This document shows, piece after piece, positions 45,744-54,501 of a stretch of 64,000 bases of DNA (the first letter of the stretch is position 1; each line of letters begins with the position of its first letter). Where the stretch lies: positions 558,001 through 622,000 of the forward strand of contig NZ_LRFC01000023.1 of the NCBI RefSeq assembly GCF_001619875.1. The letters run 5' to 3'. The stretch comes from Fictibacillus phosphorivorans (GTDB taxonomy: Bacteria > Bacillota > Bacilli > Bacillales > Fictibacillaceae). Below the pieces are notes generated by a model that had not been told where the DNA came from, did no database searches, and saw only the letters and a program-made list of their open reading frames with translations. A program made the position numbers and the translations under genes.

Positions 45744-45923
45744 CATGTCCACCCCTGTCCTCATATAGTACAGGTTATGCCCATATGTTCCCTGATTATA
45801 CATAAAAGTTAAATCTACAAATCATACGTTACCCGATTCTCAAGATTTTGTAAATAATCTTTGCTTTATAATTTTAAATACATTTGAATTAAAGGCTGTT
45901 TGGTATTCATAGTTGATTTTGAA

Positions 45924-45966
45924 AGTGATTGATTTCCGTTCCAGATGCTCGCTTTCCGCGGTGCGA
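45924..45966 (+). repeat. Dispersed GC-rich repeat, truncated copy D
   Basis: Only the left 43 bases of the element remain (AGTGATTGATTTCCGTTCCA through GCTTTCCGCGG). The rest is missing; unrelated sequence follows up to the fur terminator. Confidence 0.8.
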
Positions 45967-46016
45967 GTTTTCGATCCCCTTGTCATTGAAGAGTATAAAA
46001 AATGAGACAAAACAAA

Positions 46017-46040
46017 AGGAAGCGCTACTCTCCGCTTCCT
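46017..46040 (-). terminator. fur terminator
   Basis: AGGAAGCG/CGCTTCCT stem with an 8-base loop, then TTTGTTTTG on the minus strand. It overlaps the end of fur. Confidence 0.8.
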
Positions 46041-46495
46041 TCACTCTCTTTATCTTCTTTTGGATGACATCTGTGACAGATTCCGTGAAATGTCAGTCTG
46101 TGATCTTTAATTTTAAAATTCCAGCCTTCTTCAACCACTTTTTCCACATCGCCAAGAAGGTCTTCTTGTATTTCATCAACCGCTCCACACTCGATACAAA
46201 CAAGGTGATGATGAAAGTGATCGGCACCTTCTGTTCTAAGATCGTAACGGGATACCCCATCACCAAAGTTAATTTTATCTACTACTTTAAGTTCGGTTAA
46301 GAGTTCCAGAGTACGGTAAACGGTCGCCAAACCGATTTCAGGCGCCTTTTCTTTTACGAGCAGATATACATCTTCCGCACTTAAATGATCTTCTTCGTTT
46401 TCGAGGAGGACTCTCACGGTCGCCTCACGCTGTGGAGTCAGCTTATAACTTTGTGAATGAAGCTGTTTTTTGATACGGTCGATTCTGCTTTCCAT
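46025..46495 (-). CDS. fur: Ferric uptake regulator Fur
   Basis: A 156-aa Fur-family repressor with an N-terminal winged helix (1-85, TPQREATVRVLLENEEDHLS and ATVYRTLELL) and a C-terminal dimer domain with the HHHLVCIECG metal site and a second CHRC pair. The position beside spoIIM and xerD and the lack of the PerR-specific context favour Fur over PerR or Zur. The start at 46495 has AAGGAGG ahead. Confidence 0.92.
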   Translation of the reverse strand: MESRIDRIKKQLHSQSYKLTPQREATVRVLLENEEDHLSAEDVYLLVKEKAPEIGLATVYRTLELLTELKVVDKINFGDGVSRYDLRTEGADHFHHHLVCIECGAVDEIQEDLLGDVEKVVEEGWNFKIKDHRLTFHGICHRCHPKEDKESEGSGE

Positions 46496-46526
46496 ACCCT
46501 TTTCCTCCTTATGTATACACAAGACA

Positions 46527-46555
46527 ATTATAAGCATGGAGAAAAAAGTTGTCAA
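46527..46555 (-). promoter_or_regulatory. Consensus SigA promoter of fur
   Basis: On the minus strand TTGACA (46550-46555) and TATAAT (46527-46532) are 17 bases apart, a perfect match to both hexamers and spacing. It lies 32 bases upstream of the start codon. Confidence 0.88.
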
Positions 46556-46612
46556 TTTAAAGTCATTTTAAATAACGATTTAAACTTATTATCAAAAAAT
46601 ACTTATTATTAA

Positions 46613-47251
46613 TTATTGAATCGACCATTTGATAACTTGCTCCATTAATGCAGGTGTAAAAAAGGCTTCCATTGTGGAGGCAAAAAGCACCAATATCCCA
46701 ACTCCTGCTACTAAAAGTGAATATCTTATTAACTGTGGCAAAAATGGCATATGATGTCGTTTAAAAGCTAGCTGGCGAATCATCTTAATCGAAAAGGCAA
46801 CAGCAGCTACTGTGACGATAATAAATGCAGGTATTAAAAGTACGTTTTGTGGCAGAACAGATACAAAAGACAGCATAAATCCGTACCAGCCCATTTGATT
46901 CACGAGAAATCCTACCGTAAATCCGATCACTACTCCTTTTAAGAACAGCATTACTAAAATGACAGGCAGCCCAATAACAGATAACCCGAGAACCCACATC
47001 AGACCCATATATTTTAAATAGTGGCCGAAACTTTGAAAAAACATATCTGTTTTACTAGTAAAACCACCTTCAGCTGCTTGAATAAAAAAGCGGGATAAAT
47101 ACGTATAGAGGTCTTGTTTCTGATTTAAACTCAATGAATTAACAATAATTGCTCCAAAAATAACACCCATTAAAAATAAAACACCCACAAACGCGTATAA
47201 CGTTTTATTTTCTTCCAGGTGACGATGCATATAATAGCGCACACTCTCCAT
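46613..47251 (-). CDS. spoIIM: Stage II sporulation protein SpoIIM
   Basis: A 212-aa protein with five membrane segments. It forms the engulfment machine with SpoIID and SpoIIP in the mother cell and anchors them at the septum. The N-terminus (YYMHRHLEENKTLYAFVGVL) and the FQSFGHYLKYMGLMWVLGLS segment fit the family. RBS GGAGGAGG. Lies between yqxK and fur, as in B. subtilis. Confidence 0.93.
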   Translation of the reverse strand: MESVRYYMHRHLEENKTLYAFVGVLFLMGVIFGAIIVNSLSLNQKQDLYTYLSRFFIQAAEGGFTSKTDMFFQSFGHYLKYMGLMWVLGLSVIGLPVILVMLFLKGVVIGFTVGFLVNQMGWYGFMLSFVSVLPQNVLLIPAFIIVTVAAVAFSIKMIRQLAFKRHHMPFLPQLIRYSLLVAGVGILVLFASTMEAFFTPALMEQVIKWSIQ

Positions 47252-47286
47252 TATGTATGGCCTCCTCCACCGAAACTCTTAATTCT

Positions 47287-47315
47287 ATTCTATGAATTGG
47301 GGGAGAAGGTATGTC
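47287..47315 (-). promoter_or_regulatory. Possible SigE promoter of spoIIM
   Basis: On the minus strand GACATAC (47309-47315) and CATAGAAT (47287-47294) are 14 bases apart. The -10 is a fair and the -35 a weak match to SigE. Function expects SigE. Confidence 0.35.
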
Positions 47316-47343
47316 TCATTTTTTGATTTAATAGGATGAATTT

Positions 47344-48531
47344 TTAGATGATTTTTCCATAGGTACCGCCACCGCCAATCTGAATTGACAGCTCGCCGCT
47401 TCTTGCAGAAAGAATGTGGTCTGCTATTGCTGGTTTTACAACCTGATGTAATTGTTCACGTGAGGCAGCGTGGATGATATCCATGTCTGTTCCAAATGCA
47501 TCACGCAGTTTTGCCAAGGTCTTTGGACCAAGTCCAGGAATAAATTCAAGCGGGATCTGGTGGATATAGGGTGGCCGTTTTCTTTGGACAGCCTTAGCAC
47601 CTTTAGTACCTTTAAGTTCGTTTATTCGGTCGTTTACTCCCTTAATAAACCTAGTACTTCCACACTTATCGCAAGCTTCAGTGTTTGGTTGATAAACATG
47701 TAAACAATTTTCACAAACCGAATTATAGTATTTTCCAAGATAAGGATTCAGACCGTAATTCGCAATAATTTCTCTGCCTTCTTTTTCATGAAGTGCTCGC
47801 TTAAATTCTTCAAACGTTGCTTCTTGTAAAGACAGCATCTGATATTCACGCGCTATCTTCTCTAGTGAATGAGCGTCTGAGTTGGTTAAAAACGTATATA
47901 TTGCAAGCTCATCAAGTTTAGATGCCATTTCCGTGTTTGAACTTAACCCCAGCTCGACCGCATCAATCATGGTCGGCTCAAACACTTCGTTTAATGAGGT
48001 TTTTACTCCTTTTCCATATAAACTCTTAAAAGGGGTAAAGATGTGTGCTGGAATGAACAATCCTCCTAGAGACTTCACAAATTCCTGCAGTTCTTTTGCA
48101 CTTCCATACATTCGCTGGGAGCTTAAGTTAATATTTTTCATTCTCAAAGATAGCCAGTGACTTAATTGTTCCATCTTCTCAATGCTCGGCATGTATACGA
48201 GAACATGAATGGGTCCGTGGCAATATTCGTCGTTAATTTCTATCTCGGAGCCGGGTATGAGAGTCAGTCCATCAATATCCAATCCTCCGCCATCCAATGT
48301 CTTAAGGATTCCCTCTCTTCGTAACTGTTTTAACTCTTCTAGTATTTCTGGCGCATGGCAATCAATGATTCCTACCATATTTAAACCTTTTTTATTCTTT
48401 GCCTCATATAAAATGTTTAAAAGCGTTAACGAGCGTGAACCTGTAATCTTAACCGGCTTTCCAGTGCCTGATGCCCCTATATGAATGTGCATATCCGCAA
48501 AAAAAGGGGATAAGTTATTTTTCAACTGCAT
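47344..48531 (-). CDS. yqxK: Endonuclease Q-type PHP-domain nuclease (YqxK)
   Basis: A 395-aa protein. The PHP domain opens ADMHIHIGASGTGKPVKITG and continues with GIIDCHAPE, PGSEIEI, PAHIFTPFKS and NSDAHS (metal ligands). A zinc ribbon with two Cys pairs (CENCLHVYQPNTEACDKCG, about 274-292) and a C-terminal helix-hairpin-helix (IPGLGPKTLAKLRDAF) follow. Proteins of this make-up cut DNA 5' of deaminated bases (uracil, hypoxanthine). That activity is known for archaeal and some Bacillus members and is inferred here. Confidence 0.9.
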   Translation of the reverse strand: MQLKNNLSPFFADMHIHIGASGTGKPVKITGSRSLTLLNILYEAKNKKGLNMVGIIDCHAPEILEELKQLRREGILKTLDGGGLDIDGLTLIPGSEIEINDEYCHGPIHVLVYMPSIEKMEQLSHWLSLRMKNINLSSQRMYGSAKELQEFVKSLGGLFIPAHIFTPFKSLYGKGVKTSLNEVFEPTMIDAVELGLSSNTEMASKLDELAIYTFLTNSDAHSLEKIAREYQMLSLQEATFEEFKRALHEKEGREIIANYGLNPYLGKYYNSVCENCLHVYQPNTEACDKCGSTRFIKGVNDRINELKGTKGAKAVQRKRPPYIHQIPLEFIPGLGPKTLAKLRDAFGTDMDIIHAASREQLHQVVKPAIADHILSARSGELSIQIGGGGTYGKII

Positions 48532-49063
48532 GCTTTAACTCCATATACATAACACTGTAAGCGGTTTTTGCATCGTGAATTCTTTCATCTTGCATCATTT
48601 CTTTTGCTTCATTAACGCTGACTTCAAGAACATTTATAAACTCATCTTCATCTGTCATTTGCTCCCCTTGCTTTACTAGTGTGTCTGTGAAATACAGATA
48701 GATTAATTCATCTGCAAATCCTGGAGATGTGTAGAACGAACCGATTGAAACCATTGACTCACAGCTATAGCCCGTCTCTTCCATTAATTCGCGTTTAGCA
48801 CACGCTAATGGATCTTCCCCTTTTTCTAGTTTTCCAGCAGGAATCTCGATGATTGTCTTTTCAAGTGGTTTACGAAATTGCTCGACCATTAGTATTTTCC
48901 CTTCATTCGTAACAGCAAGAACAGCCACAGCACCAGGGTGTTTTACAATCTCTCTTTTTCCTGTCTTTTTATTTGGAAGCTCTACTTCTTCAACATATAA
49001 ATCAATTATTTTGCCGCTATAAATTTGTTCTTTGCTCAGTGTCTTCTCATATAGATTTTCCAT
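48515..49063 (-). CDS. nudF: ADP-ribose pyrophosphatase (Nudix)
   Basis: A 182-aa Nudix hydrolase. The Nudix box is complete, beginning GKLEKGEDPLACAKRELMEE. FYTSPGFADE is the loop typical of ADP-ribose hydrolases. It splits ADP-ribose to AMP and ribose-5-phosphate. Its end overlaps yqxK by 17 bases. Confidence 0.93.
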   Translation of the reverse strand: MENLYEKTLSKEQIYSGKIIDLYVEEVELPNKKTGKREIVKHPGAVAVLAVTNEGKILMVEQFRKPLEKTIIEIPAGKLEKGEDPLACAKRELMEETGYSCESMVSIGSFYTSPGFADELIYLYFTDTLVKQGEQMTDEDEFINVLEVSVNEAKEMMQDERIHDAKTAYSVMYMELKHAVEK

Positions 49064-49159
49064 TATTCACACTCCGATGGTCTATTTAACTTCTTTTCAC
49101 ATAAAGTCTATCATACTTTGGAATACTGCATTTACTAGGAAAAAGAGGAGGTACTGTAT

Positions 49160-49294
49160 GTGAAGATCTACCTTCAGCCAAAAGGGATTACGTTAGTGGG
49201 AAAAGCGTGGCAGATTAAATACATGTTACGGAATTATATGAAACAGCATGAGCTCGTTCAAGACTGGATCAATGCTTCCACTCCAAAAAAATAA
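49160..49294 (+). CDS. mciZ: Mother-cell inhibitor of FtsZ, MciZ
   Basis: A 44-aa peptide. It begins VKIYLQPKGITLVGKAWQIK (GTG start) and ends QDWINASTPKK. The core PKG-x-x-LVGKAW and the later DWI match B. subtilis MciZ, a 40-aa peptide made in the mother cell that caps FtsZ filaments and blocks Z-ring assembly. AGGAGGT lies 7 bases ahead. The place beside nudF/yqxK is the same as in B. subtilis. Confidence 0.9.
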   Translation: MKIYLQPKGITLVGKAWQIKYMLRNYMKQHELVQDWINASTPKK

Positions 49295-49320
49295 AGCTTG
49301 TTTCACGTACGAACTAAACC

Positions 49321-49353
49321 GGTGCGAATGGGTTCTCTCGCATCGTTTTTTTG
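49321..49353 (+). terminator. mciZ terminator
   Basis: GGTGCGA/TCGCATC stem (one G-T pair), 10-base loop, then GTTTTTTTG. Confidence 0.75.
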
Positions 49354-49393
49354 TTTATTCATTGTGCTCTTAGAAAGCAGTCGAGGGAGGCCA

Positions 49394-49483
49394 ATGATAA
49401 CATTCCATCAAAAAAGGTTTCTTCGTTATTTTCAAGTGCTGACTTTTTTCTTTTTAATGTTCAATATGTTACGTTTACTGTAG
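49394..49483 (+). CDS. Possible 29-residue hydrophobic peptide
   Basis: MITFHQKRFLRYFQVLTFFF then LMFNMLRLL. GAGGGAGG lies 3 bases before the ATG, a little close. A basic N-terminus and one hydrophobic stretch would fit a small membrane peptide. No family is recognised and it could be chance. Confidence 0.3.
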   Translation: MITFHQKRFLRYFQVLTFFFLMFNMLRLL

Positions 49484-49520
49484 TTTCCTAGCACAAAGAA
49501 ATGATGTTGAGGTGAGGATT

Positions 49521-50432
49521 TTGAATAAAAGACAATTGGGTTCATCTGACCTTTATGTAAGTGAACTTGGATTCGGCTGCATGTCCCTCGCTCCTGAACT
49601 TGGGAGTGAAAACGAAAAGATTCTTAAAACGGCACTTGAGCAAGGAATTAATTATTTTGACACGGCCGATTTATATGGTTATGGGTGGAATGAAGAGTTT
49701 GTAGGCACGACTTTAAAGGAAGTAAGACATGATATCATTCTTGCTACCAAGGGTGGAAACGAATGGAATCAATCTAAAGATGAATGGAACTGGAATCCAT
49801 CTAAAAAGTACATTAAGTCCGCATTTAAAGACAGTCTTAAACGTCTGCAAACAGACTATATTGATCTTTATCAGCTTCACGGAGGCACGACTGATGACCC
49901 TATGGATGAAACAATCGATGCTTTTGAAGAGCTAGTAGCTGAAGGGCACGTTCGTTATTATGGTATTTCTTCAATACGTCCAAATACGATTAAGTATTAT
50001 GCTGAGCACTCAAACATTCAAAGTGTTATGATGCAATACAGTTTATTAGATCGACGCCCAGAAGAGCTTTTTCCCTATTTAAAGGAAAAAAATATAAGTG
50101 TAATCGCAAGAGGGCCTGTCGCTAAAGGATGGCTTAGTGAAAAATCATTTATTAAGAATCCAGAGGCCAATTATCTAAACCATAATGGATCTGAAATTCA
50201 ACAAAAAGTAAAGAAATCGAAGCATTTTTTGCATGACAAAAACATTACACATGCAGCCCTTCAATATGTTCTTAGTCAACAAGTTGTCGCAACCGCTACT
50301 GCTGGAGCAAGCTCAGTGAAACAGCTGCTAGAAAACATTGAGACTTTCAACCAGTCACCTATCACCGAAGAAGAGATCGCTCATTTAAGCGCACTCTTTC
50401 CTGCTGAGATATACGAAACACATCGTGCATAA
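49521..50432 (+). CDS. yqkF: Aldo/keto reductase YqkF
   Basis: A 303-aa NADPH-type aldo/keto reductase. The catalytic tetrad is visible in DTADLYG (Asp, Tyr), LATKGG (Lys) and LYQLHGG (His). TTG at 49521 with GAGGTGAGG ahead gives the family start (NKRQLGSSDLYVSELGFGCM); GTG at 49512 is the alternative. Substrate unknown. In B. subtilis yqkF also neighbours nudF, but here it lies on the opposite strand to nudF. Confidence 0.88.
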   Translation: MNKRQLGSSDLYVSELGFGCMSLAPELGSENEKILKTALEQGINYFDTADLYGYGWNEEFVGTTLKEVRHDIILATKGGNEWNQSKDEWNWNPSKKYIKSAFKDSLKRLQTDYIDLYQLHGGTTDDPMDETIDAFEELVAEGHVRYYGISSIRPNTIKYYAEHSNIQSVMMQYSLLDRRPEELFPYLKEKNISVIARGPVAKGWLSEKSFIKNPEANYLNHNGSEIQQKVKKSKHFLHDKNITHAALQYVLSQQVVATATAGASSVKQLLENIETFNQSPITEEEIAHLSALFPAEIYETHRA

Positions 50433-50438
50433 AAGCCA

Positions 50439-50473
50439 AAAAGTCCCATTAAGCATATGCTGACGGGACTTTT
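50439..50473 (+). terminator. yqkF terminator
   Basis: AAAAGTCCC/GGGACTTTT stem, 17-base loop. Confidence 0.75.
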
Positions 50474-50571
50474 CTATTTGGGTGGTTTCGTATACTTAGT
50501 TGTTATTGGAAGTGGTTGCTATCTTTTCCAGACGCTCGTTTTTGCGCGTCAGTCGTCTAGCAACTTGCACT

Positions 50572-51741
50572 CTAAACTAATTTTAAAAGCATCGCGATGC
50601 CTTGGCCGCCTCCAATACAAAGGCTTGCCACTCCGTATTTTTCGTTGCGGTGTTTCATCTCATAAGCGAGAGTTAATAATAGTCTAGCACCACTCGCTCC
50701 CACTGGGTGGCCTAGTGCAATCGCACCGCCGTTCACATTCGTACGTTCACGATCTAGCTTCAGTTCTTTTTCAACTGCTAAGTACTGAGAACTAAATGCT
50801 TCATTAATCTCAAATAAGCCTATTTCATCCATCGAAAGGTCTGCTTTTTGAAGGAGTTTCTTAATAGCCGGAACCGGTCCGATTCCCATGACAGATGGAT
50901 CTACTCCTGTTACTGACCATGAAACAATTTCAACAAGGGGCTTCAAGTTTTTTGCTTTTACAGATTTTTCATGGGCAAGAATTAATGACACTGCACCATC
51001 GTTGATAGACGATGAGTTACCTGCTGTAACCGTTCCGTCTTTTTGAAAAGAAGGTCTGAGCTGACTGAGCAGAGATACAGAAGTCTCGGGTTTTATGCCT
51101 TCATCTTCTGTAAAAAGAGAGCCGCTTTTTAACGGTACAGGGACGATCTCTTCTTGAAATCTGCCCTTTTCTCTGGCGTCTGCTGCTTTACGATGGCTTA
51201 AGCTCGCATATTCATCTTGTTCTTCTCTCGTAATGTTATATTGATCTGCAAGGTTTTCGGCTGTTATTCCCATTCCACAGCCAATATACTCATCACTTAA
51301 GGTTTGAAGGAGCATATCATCAAATGAGATCGAGCCAAACTTTTGATTATGAAATCTATGATGAAAAGAGACGTGAGGGGACTGTGACATGTTTTCTATG
51401 CCTCCAGAAAGCGCAATTCCTTCTCCCTGATCACGCAGGTTCTGCATCGCCGATACCATCGCCTGCAATCCAGATCCGCATAAACGGTTAACGAGCATTG
51501 CAGGAACATCTGAAGGTACTCCTGCTTTTAAGGCAGTATGGCGTGCGACATAAGCTGCATTTTTACTAGAATGAATCACATTTCCGTAAACCACATCTGT
51601 AATGTCTTTACTCGTGATGTTCGCTCGTTTAATTGCCTCAAGTGCCGTTATTTCGCCAAGTTGTGTCGGATTTACATCGGTTAAAGATTTCCCATATGAA
51701 CCAAACGGTGTTCTAGCACCCTCTATTACATAGATCCCCAT
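50572..51741 (-). CDS. Acetyl-CoA C-acetyltransferase (thiolase) 1
   Basis: A 389-aa thiolase. Nucleophile Cys88 (NRLCGSGLQAM), [16 protein letters not shown] with the catalytic His, and CIGGGQGIAM with the second Cys are complete. It splits acetoacetyl-CoA to two acetyl-CoA (or the reverse). The start at 51741 is 6 bases from GAGGTGA; the GTG three codons earlier overlaps that site. Last gene of the acetoacetate cluster. Confidence 0.92.
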   Translation of the reverse strand: MGIYVIEGARTPFGSYGKSLTDVNPTQLGEITALEAIKRANITSKDITDVVYGNVIHSSKNAAYVARHTALKAGVPSDVPAMLVNRLCGSGLQAMVSAMQNLRDQGEGIALSGGIENMSQSPHVSFHHRFHNQKFGSISFDDMLLQTLSDEYIGCGMGITAENLADQYNITREEQDEYASLSHRKAADAREKGRFQEEIVPVPLKSGSLFTEDEGIKPETSVSLLSQLRPSFQKDGTVTAGNSSSINDGAVSLILAHEKSVKAKNLKPLVEIVSWSVTGVDPSVMGIGPVPAIKKLLQKADLSMDEIGLFEINEAFSSQYLAVEKELKLDRERTNVNGGAIALGHPVGASGARLLLTLAYEMKHRNEKYGVASLCIGGGQGIAMLLKLV

Positions 51742-51758
51742 TTTTTTCACCTCACATT

Positions 51759-53075
51759 TTAGAAAAGTAAAAAGCCAGCACTGATGATAATTCCACTAAC
51801 AAAAAGAACGATCAAACAGAATCCCATAATATCTTTTGCTTTAAGTCCTGCGATCGCTAATGCCGGAAGCGCCCAAAATGGCTGGATCAGATTCGTCCAT
51901 GCGTCACCCCACGCTACTGCCATCGCCGTTTTCGCTTGTGATACATCAAGTGCCTTAGCAGCATCCAATACAACATGAGCCTGCACAGCCCATTGTCCGC
52001 CGCCAGATGGAACGAATACGTTAACAATTCCCGCACTTAAGAACGTAAACAATGGAAGAGTAGTTTCATTTGATATCGCTACAAACCATTCTGACATTTC
52101 TGTTACCAAGCCTGAACCAACCATCATACCCATTATTCCTGCATAGAAAGGAAACTGAATGATGATGCCGCTAGCCCCTTTGACAGCTTCTGCGACAGAG
52201 TTAATATAGTTTCTTGGTGTTCTGTGAAGCAGAATACCTAAAAACAAAAAAATGAAATTTACAAAATTGATGTTTAAGTTGAAGCCGTTCGATGCAAAAA
52301 AGTAGACCATGTAACCAAGTCCAAGAATTCCAATGATCATGGACAGCCACATGCTGTTTTCAAGCTTTTCGGCTGGAGTGTCTGCTTCTGATAGAGCAGC
52401 TGCTTCAACTCCGTCTTCTAGAAGTGAAGCATCGATTTGGTAAGATTGATCTTTATTCATCATAAGACGGTTTGTTAAAGGTAGCAGAATAAAAAGGGCG
52501 CCTATAATAAATAGATTAAATGGGGCAAACAACGTTTCATTCGTTGAGATGACTCCCATTGTTTTCTCCATAAAATGGCCAGGGGTAGCTATCGTTAAGG
52601 GAATGGAACCTGATAGTCCGCCGTGCCAAACAACAAATCCGCTATAAGCACTTGCGATCAACAAACGGTAATCTGTTTTTTTCACTTGACGTGCTAGTTC
52701 TTTAGAAAAAATAGCACCGATAACTAATCCGAATCCCCAGTTTATCCAGCTTGCTATTAGCGCCACAAGCGTAACACTTATGATGGCTTGACCTGGTGTT
52801 TTAGCGTATGATGCGAGTTTTCTTAGCATCTTTTTAAAAAATGGCGAGCTCGCAAGCACATACCCAGTAACTAATATGAGTACCATCTGCATCGAAAACT
52901 CGAGTAGTTTCCAGAAGCCGTCTCCCCAAAATGACACCATTTGTACAGGGGACTGACCTGTAACCATCAGCCCGAGTAAAAAGACTACTCCTGTAAGCAG
53001 GATGACGAATATAAAAGGATCAGGTAAAAACCGCTGCATCAATTTATTAGAGGCGCGGGTCATTGCTCCAAACAT
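51759..53075 (-). CDS. AtoE-family short-chain fatty acid transporter
   Basis: A 438-aa membrane protein with about eleven hydrophobic segments (TGVVFLLGLMV, WINWGFGLVIGAIF, VPSGGGQWAVQAHVV, GDAWTNLIQPFWALP). The last motifs are typical of the AtoE family, which takes up acetate, butyrate or acetoacetate in enterobacteria. It lies between thiolase 1 and the CoA-transferase genes, so acetoacetate or butyrate is the probable cargo. Confidence 0.87.
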   Translation of the reverse strand: MFGAMTRASNKLMQRFLPDPFIFVILLTGVVFLLGLMVTGQSPVQMVSFWGDGFWKLLEFSMQMVLILVTGYVLASSPFFKKMLRKLASYAKTPGQAIISVTLVALIASWINWGFGLVIGAIFSKELARQVKKTDYRLLIASAYSGFVVWHGGLSGSIPLTIATPGHFMEKTMGVISTNETLFAPFNLFIIGALFILLPLTNRLMMNKDQSYQIDASLLEDGVEAAALSEADTPAEKLENSMWLSMIIGILGLGYMVYFFASNGFNLNINFVNFIFLFLGILLHRTPRNYINSVAEAVKGASGIIIQFPFYAGIMGMMVGSGLVTEMSEWFVAISNETTLPLFTFLSAGIVNVFVPSGGGQWAVQAHVVLDAAKALDVSQAKTAMAVAWGDAWTNLIQPFWALPALAIAGLKAKDIMGFCLIVLFVSGIIISAGFLLF

Positions 53076-53093
53076 AGAACACCCTCCTTTTTA

Positions 53094-53747
53094 TCAATAC
53101 GCGTTAAGTTTTACATTATCACTGACAGTAAGCTTTGCTTCAGTTGAGTTCAGCACGTCTTCTACTGAATACCCTTCAGCCACTTCTCTTAGGACAAGAC
53201 CCTTTTCAGAAACATCCATTACAGCACGGTCTGTTATAATTCGTTCCACTACGCCTTTACCCGTTAATGGAAGCTGACATTGTTTTAAAATTTTGCTTTC
53301 TCCTGCTTTATTGACATGTTCCATGATTACGATGATTTTTTTTGCACCATGCACTAGATCCATTGCACCGCCCATACCTTTTATCATCTTTCCTGGAATC
53401 ATCCAGTTTGCAAGATCTCCAGTCTCTGAAACTTCCATTCCGCCTAATATCGCGATATCAATATGACCGCCGCGGATCATCGCGAAGGACTCTGAACTGT
53501 CAAAGTAAGAAGCTCCTTTTATGGCCGTTACCGTCTCTTTTCCTGCGTTAATCAGGTCAGGATCTACTTCACTTTCAAGAGGATATGGCCCAATCCCTAG
53601 TAATCCATTTTCAGATTGCAGAACAACCTCTTTGTTATCTGAAATGAAGTTGGCCACCATCGTCGGCATTCCGATTCCTAAGTTTACATAAAACCCCGAT
53701 TCGATTTCTTTCTCCGCTCTTTTCGCAATTCTTTCTCTAATGTTCAT
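53094..53747 (-). CDS. scoB: 3-oxoacid CoA-transferase, subunit B
   Basis: A 217-aa beta subunit. Glu46 in [11 protein letters not shown] is the residue that forms the CoA thioester. It moves CoA from succinyl-CoA (or acetyl-CoA) to acetoacetate. RBS AGGAGGGG. It follows subunit A by 15 bases. Whether the donor is succinyl- (Sco) or acetyl-CoA (Ato) cannot be told from sequence by eye. Confidence 0.9.
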   Translation of the reverse strand: MNIRERIAKRAEKEIESGFYVNLGIGMPTMVANFISDNKEVVLQSENGLLGIGPYPLESEVDPDLINAGKETVTAIKGASYFDSSESFAMIRGGHIDIAILGGMEVSETGDLANWMIPGKMIKGMGGAMDLVHGAKKIIVIMEHVNKAGESKILKQCQLPLTGKGVVERIITDRAVMDVSEKGLVLREVAEGYSVEDVLNSTEAKLTVSDNVKLNAY

Positions 53748-53762
53748 ATGGTTCCCCTCCTC

Positions 53763-54455
53763 TTATCCTTGTTTTACTGTTAGGCGCTCAATGCGTTTTT
53801 CTTGTGTTCCAACAATCATCTTCTGCACATATACACCAGGTGTATGTATGTAGTCGGGGTGCAATTCGCCAATTTCTACAAGCTCTTCTACTTCAGCGAT
53901 CGTAACTCTTCCCGCTGCTGCGATCATCGGATTGAAGTTGCGGGCTGTTTTGTTATAGATCAGGTTCCCCGCTTTATCTCCTTTAGCAGCTCGAATCAAA
54001 CTGAAGTCCGCTACGATGCCTTCTTCGAGCAAATATTCTTTTCCGTTGAAGGTCCGTGTTTCTTTTCCCTCGGCAATCGGTGTTCCTACTCCTGCCGGTG
54101 TGTAGAATGCCGGAATGCCTGCTCCGCCTGCTCTTATTCTTTCTGCGAGTGTTCCTTGTGGAATCAAGTCTACTTCGATTTCACCCGATAAAACTTGTCT
54201 TTCAAACTCTTTGTTCTCACCCACATAAGAACCTACCATCTTTTTAATCTGTTTATTCTTAAGTAAAAGTCCCAGTCCCCAATCATCGACACCGCAATTG
54301 TTTGAGATTACTGTTAAGTCTTTAGTTCCTTTTTCAACTAATGCGAGAATTAGGTTTTCAGGAATTCCAACTAATCCAAAACCTCCTACTAAAAGTGTAG
54401 ATCCGTCTTTTATATCAGCTACAGCTTCAAGTGCTGAGTTCTCAATCGGTTTCAT
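53763..54455 (-). CDS. scoA: 3-oxoacid CoA-transferase, subunit A
   Basis: A 230-aa alpha subunit. [14 protein letters not shown] is the CoA-binding glycine-rich loop; [15 protein letters not shown] and [15 protein letters not shown] follow. Pairs with subunit B. The start at 54455 is 8 bases from GGAG; the ATG two codons earlier is only 2 bases away. Confidence 0.9.
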   Translation of the reverse strand: MKPIENSALEAVADIKDGSTLLVGGFGLVGIPENLILALVEKGTKDLTVISNNCGVDDWGLGLLLKNKQIKKMVGSYVGENKEFERQVLSGEIEVDLIPQGTLAERIRAGGAGIPAFYTPAGVGTPIAEGKETRTFNGKEYLLEEGIVADFSLIRAAKGDKAGNLIYNKTARNFNPMIAAAGRVTIAEVEELVEIGELHPDYIHTPGVYVQKMIVGTQEKRIERLTVKQG

Positions 54456-54501
54456 ATTCATCTCTCCTCGTAAAATACTTTATAAATCTGTTGTATCTCT
54501 A

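Noticed and set aside
46512-46534. PerR-box-like TTATAATTGTCTTGT in the fur promoter
   Set aside because: Half of the site is simply the -10 box and the other half does not match.
50507-50560. Stretch beginning GGAAGTGGTTGC resembling the left end of the dispersed repeat
   Set aside because: Only short words match; too decayed to call a copy.
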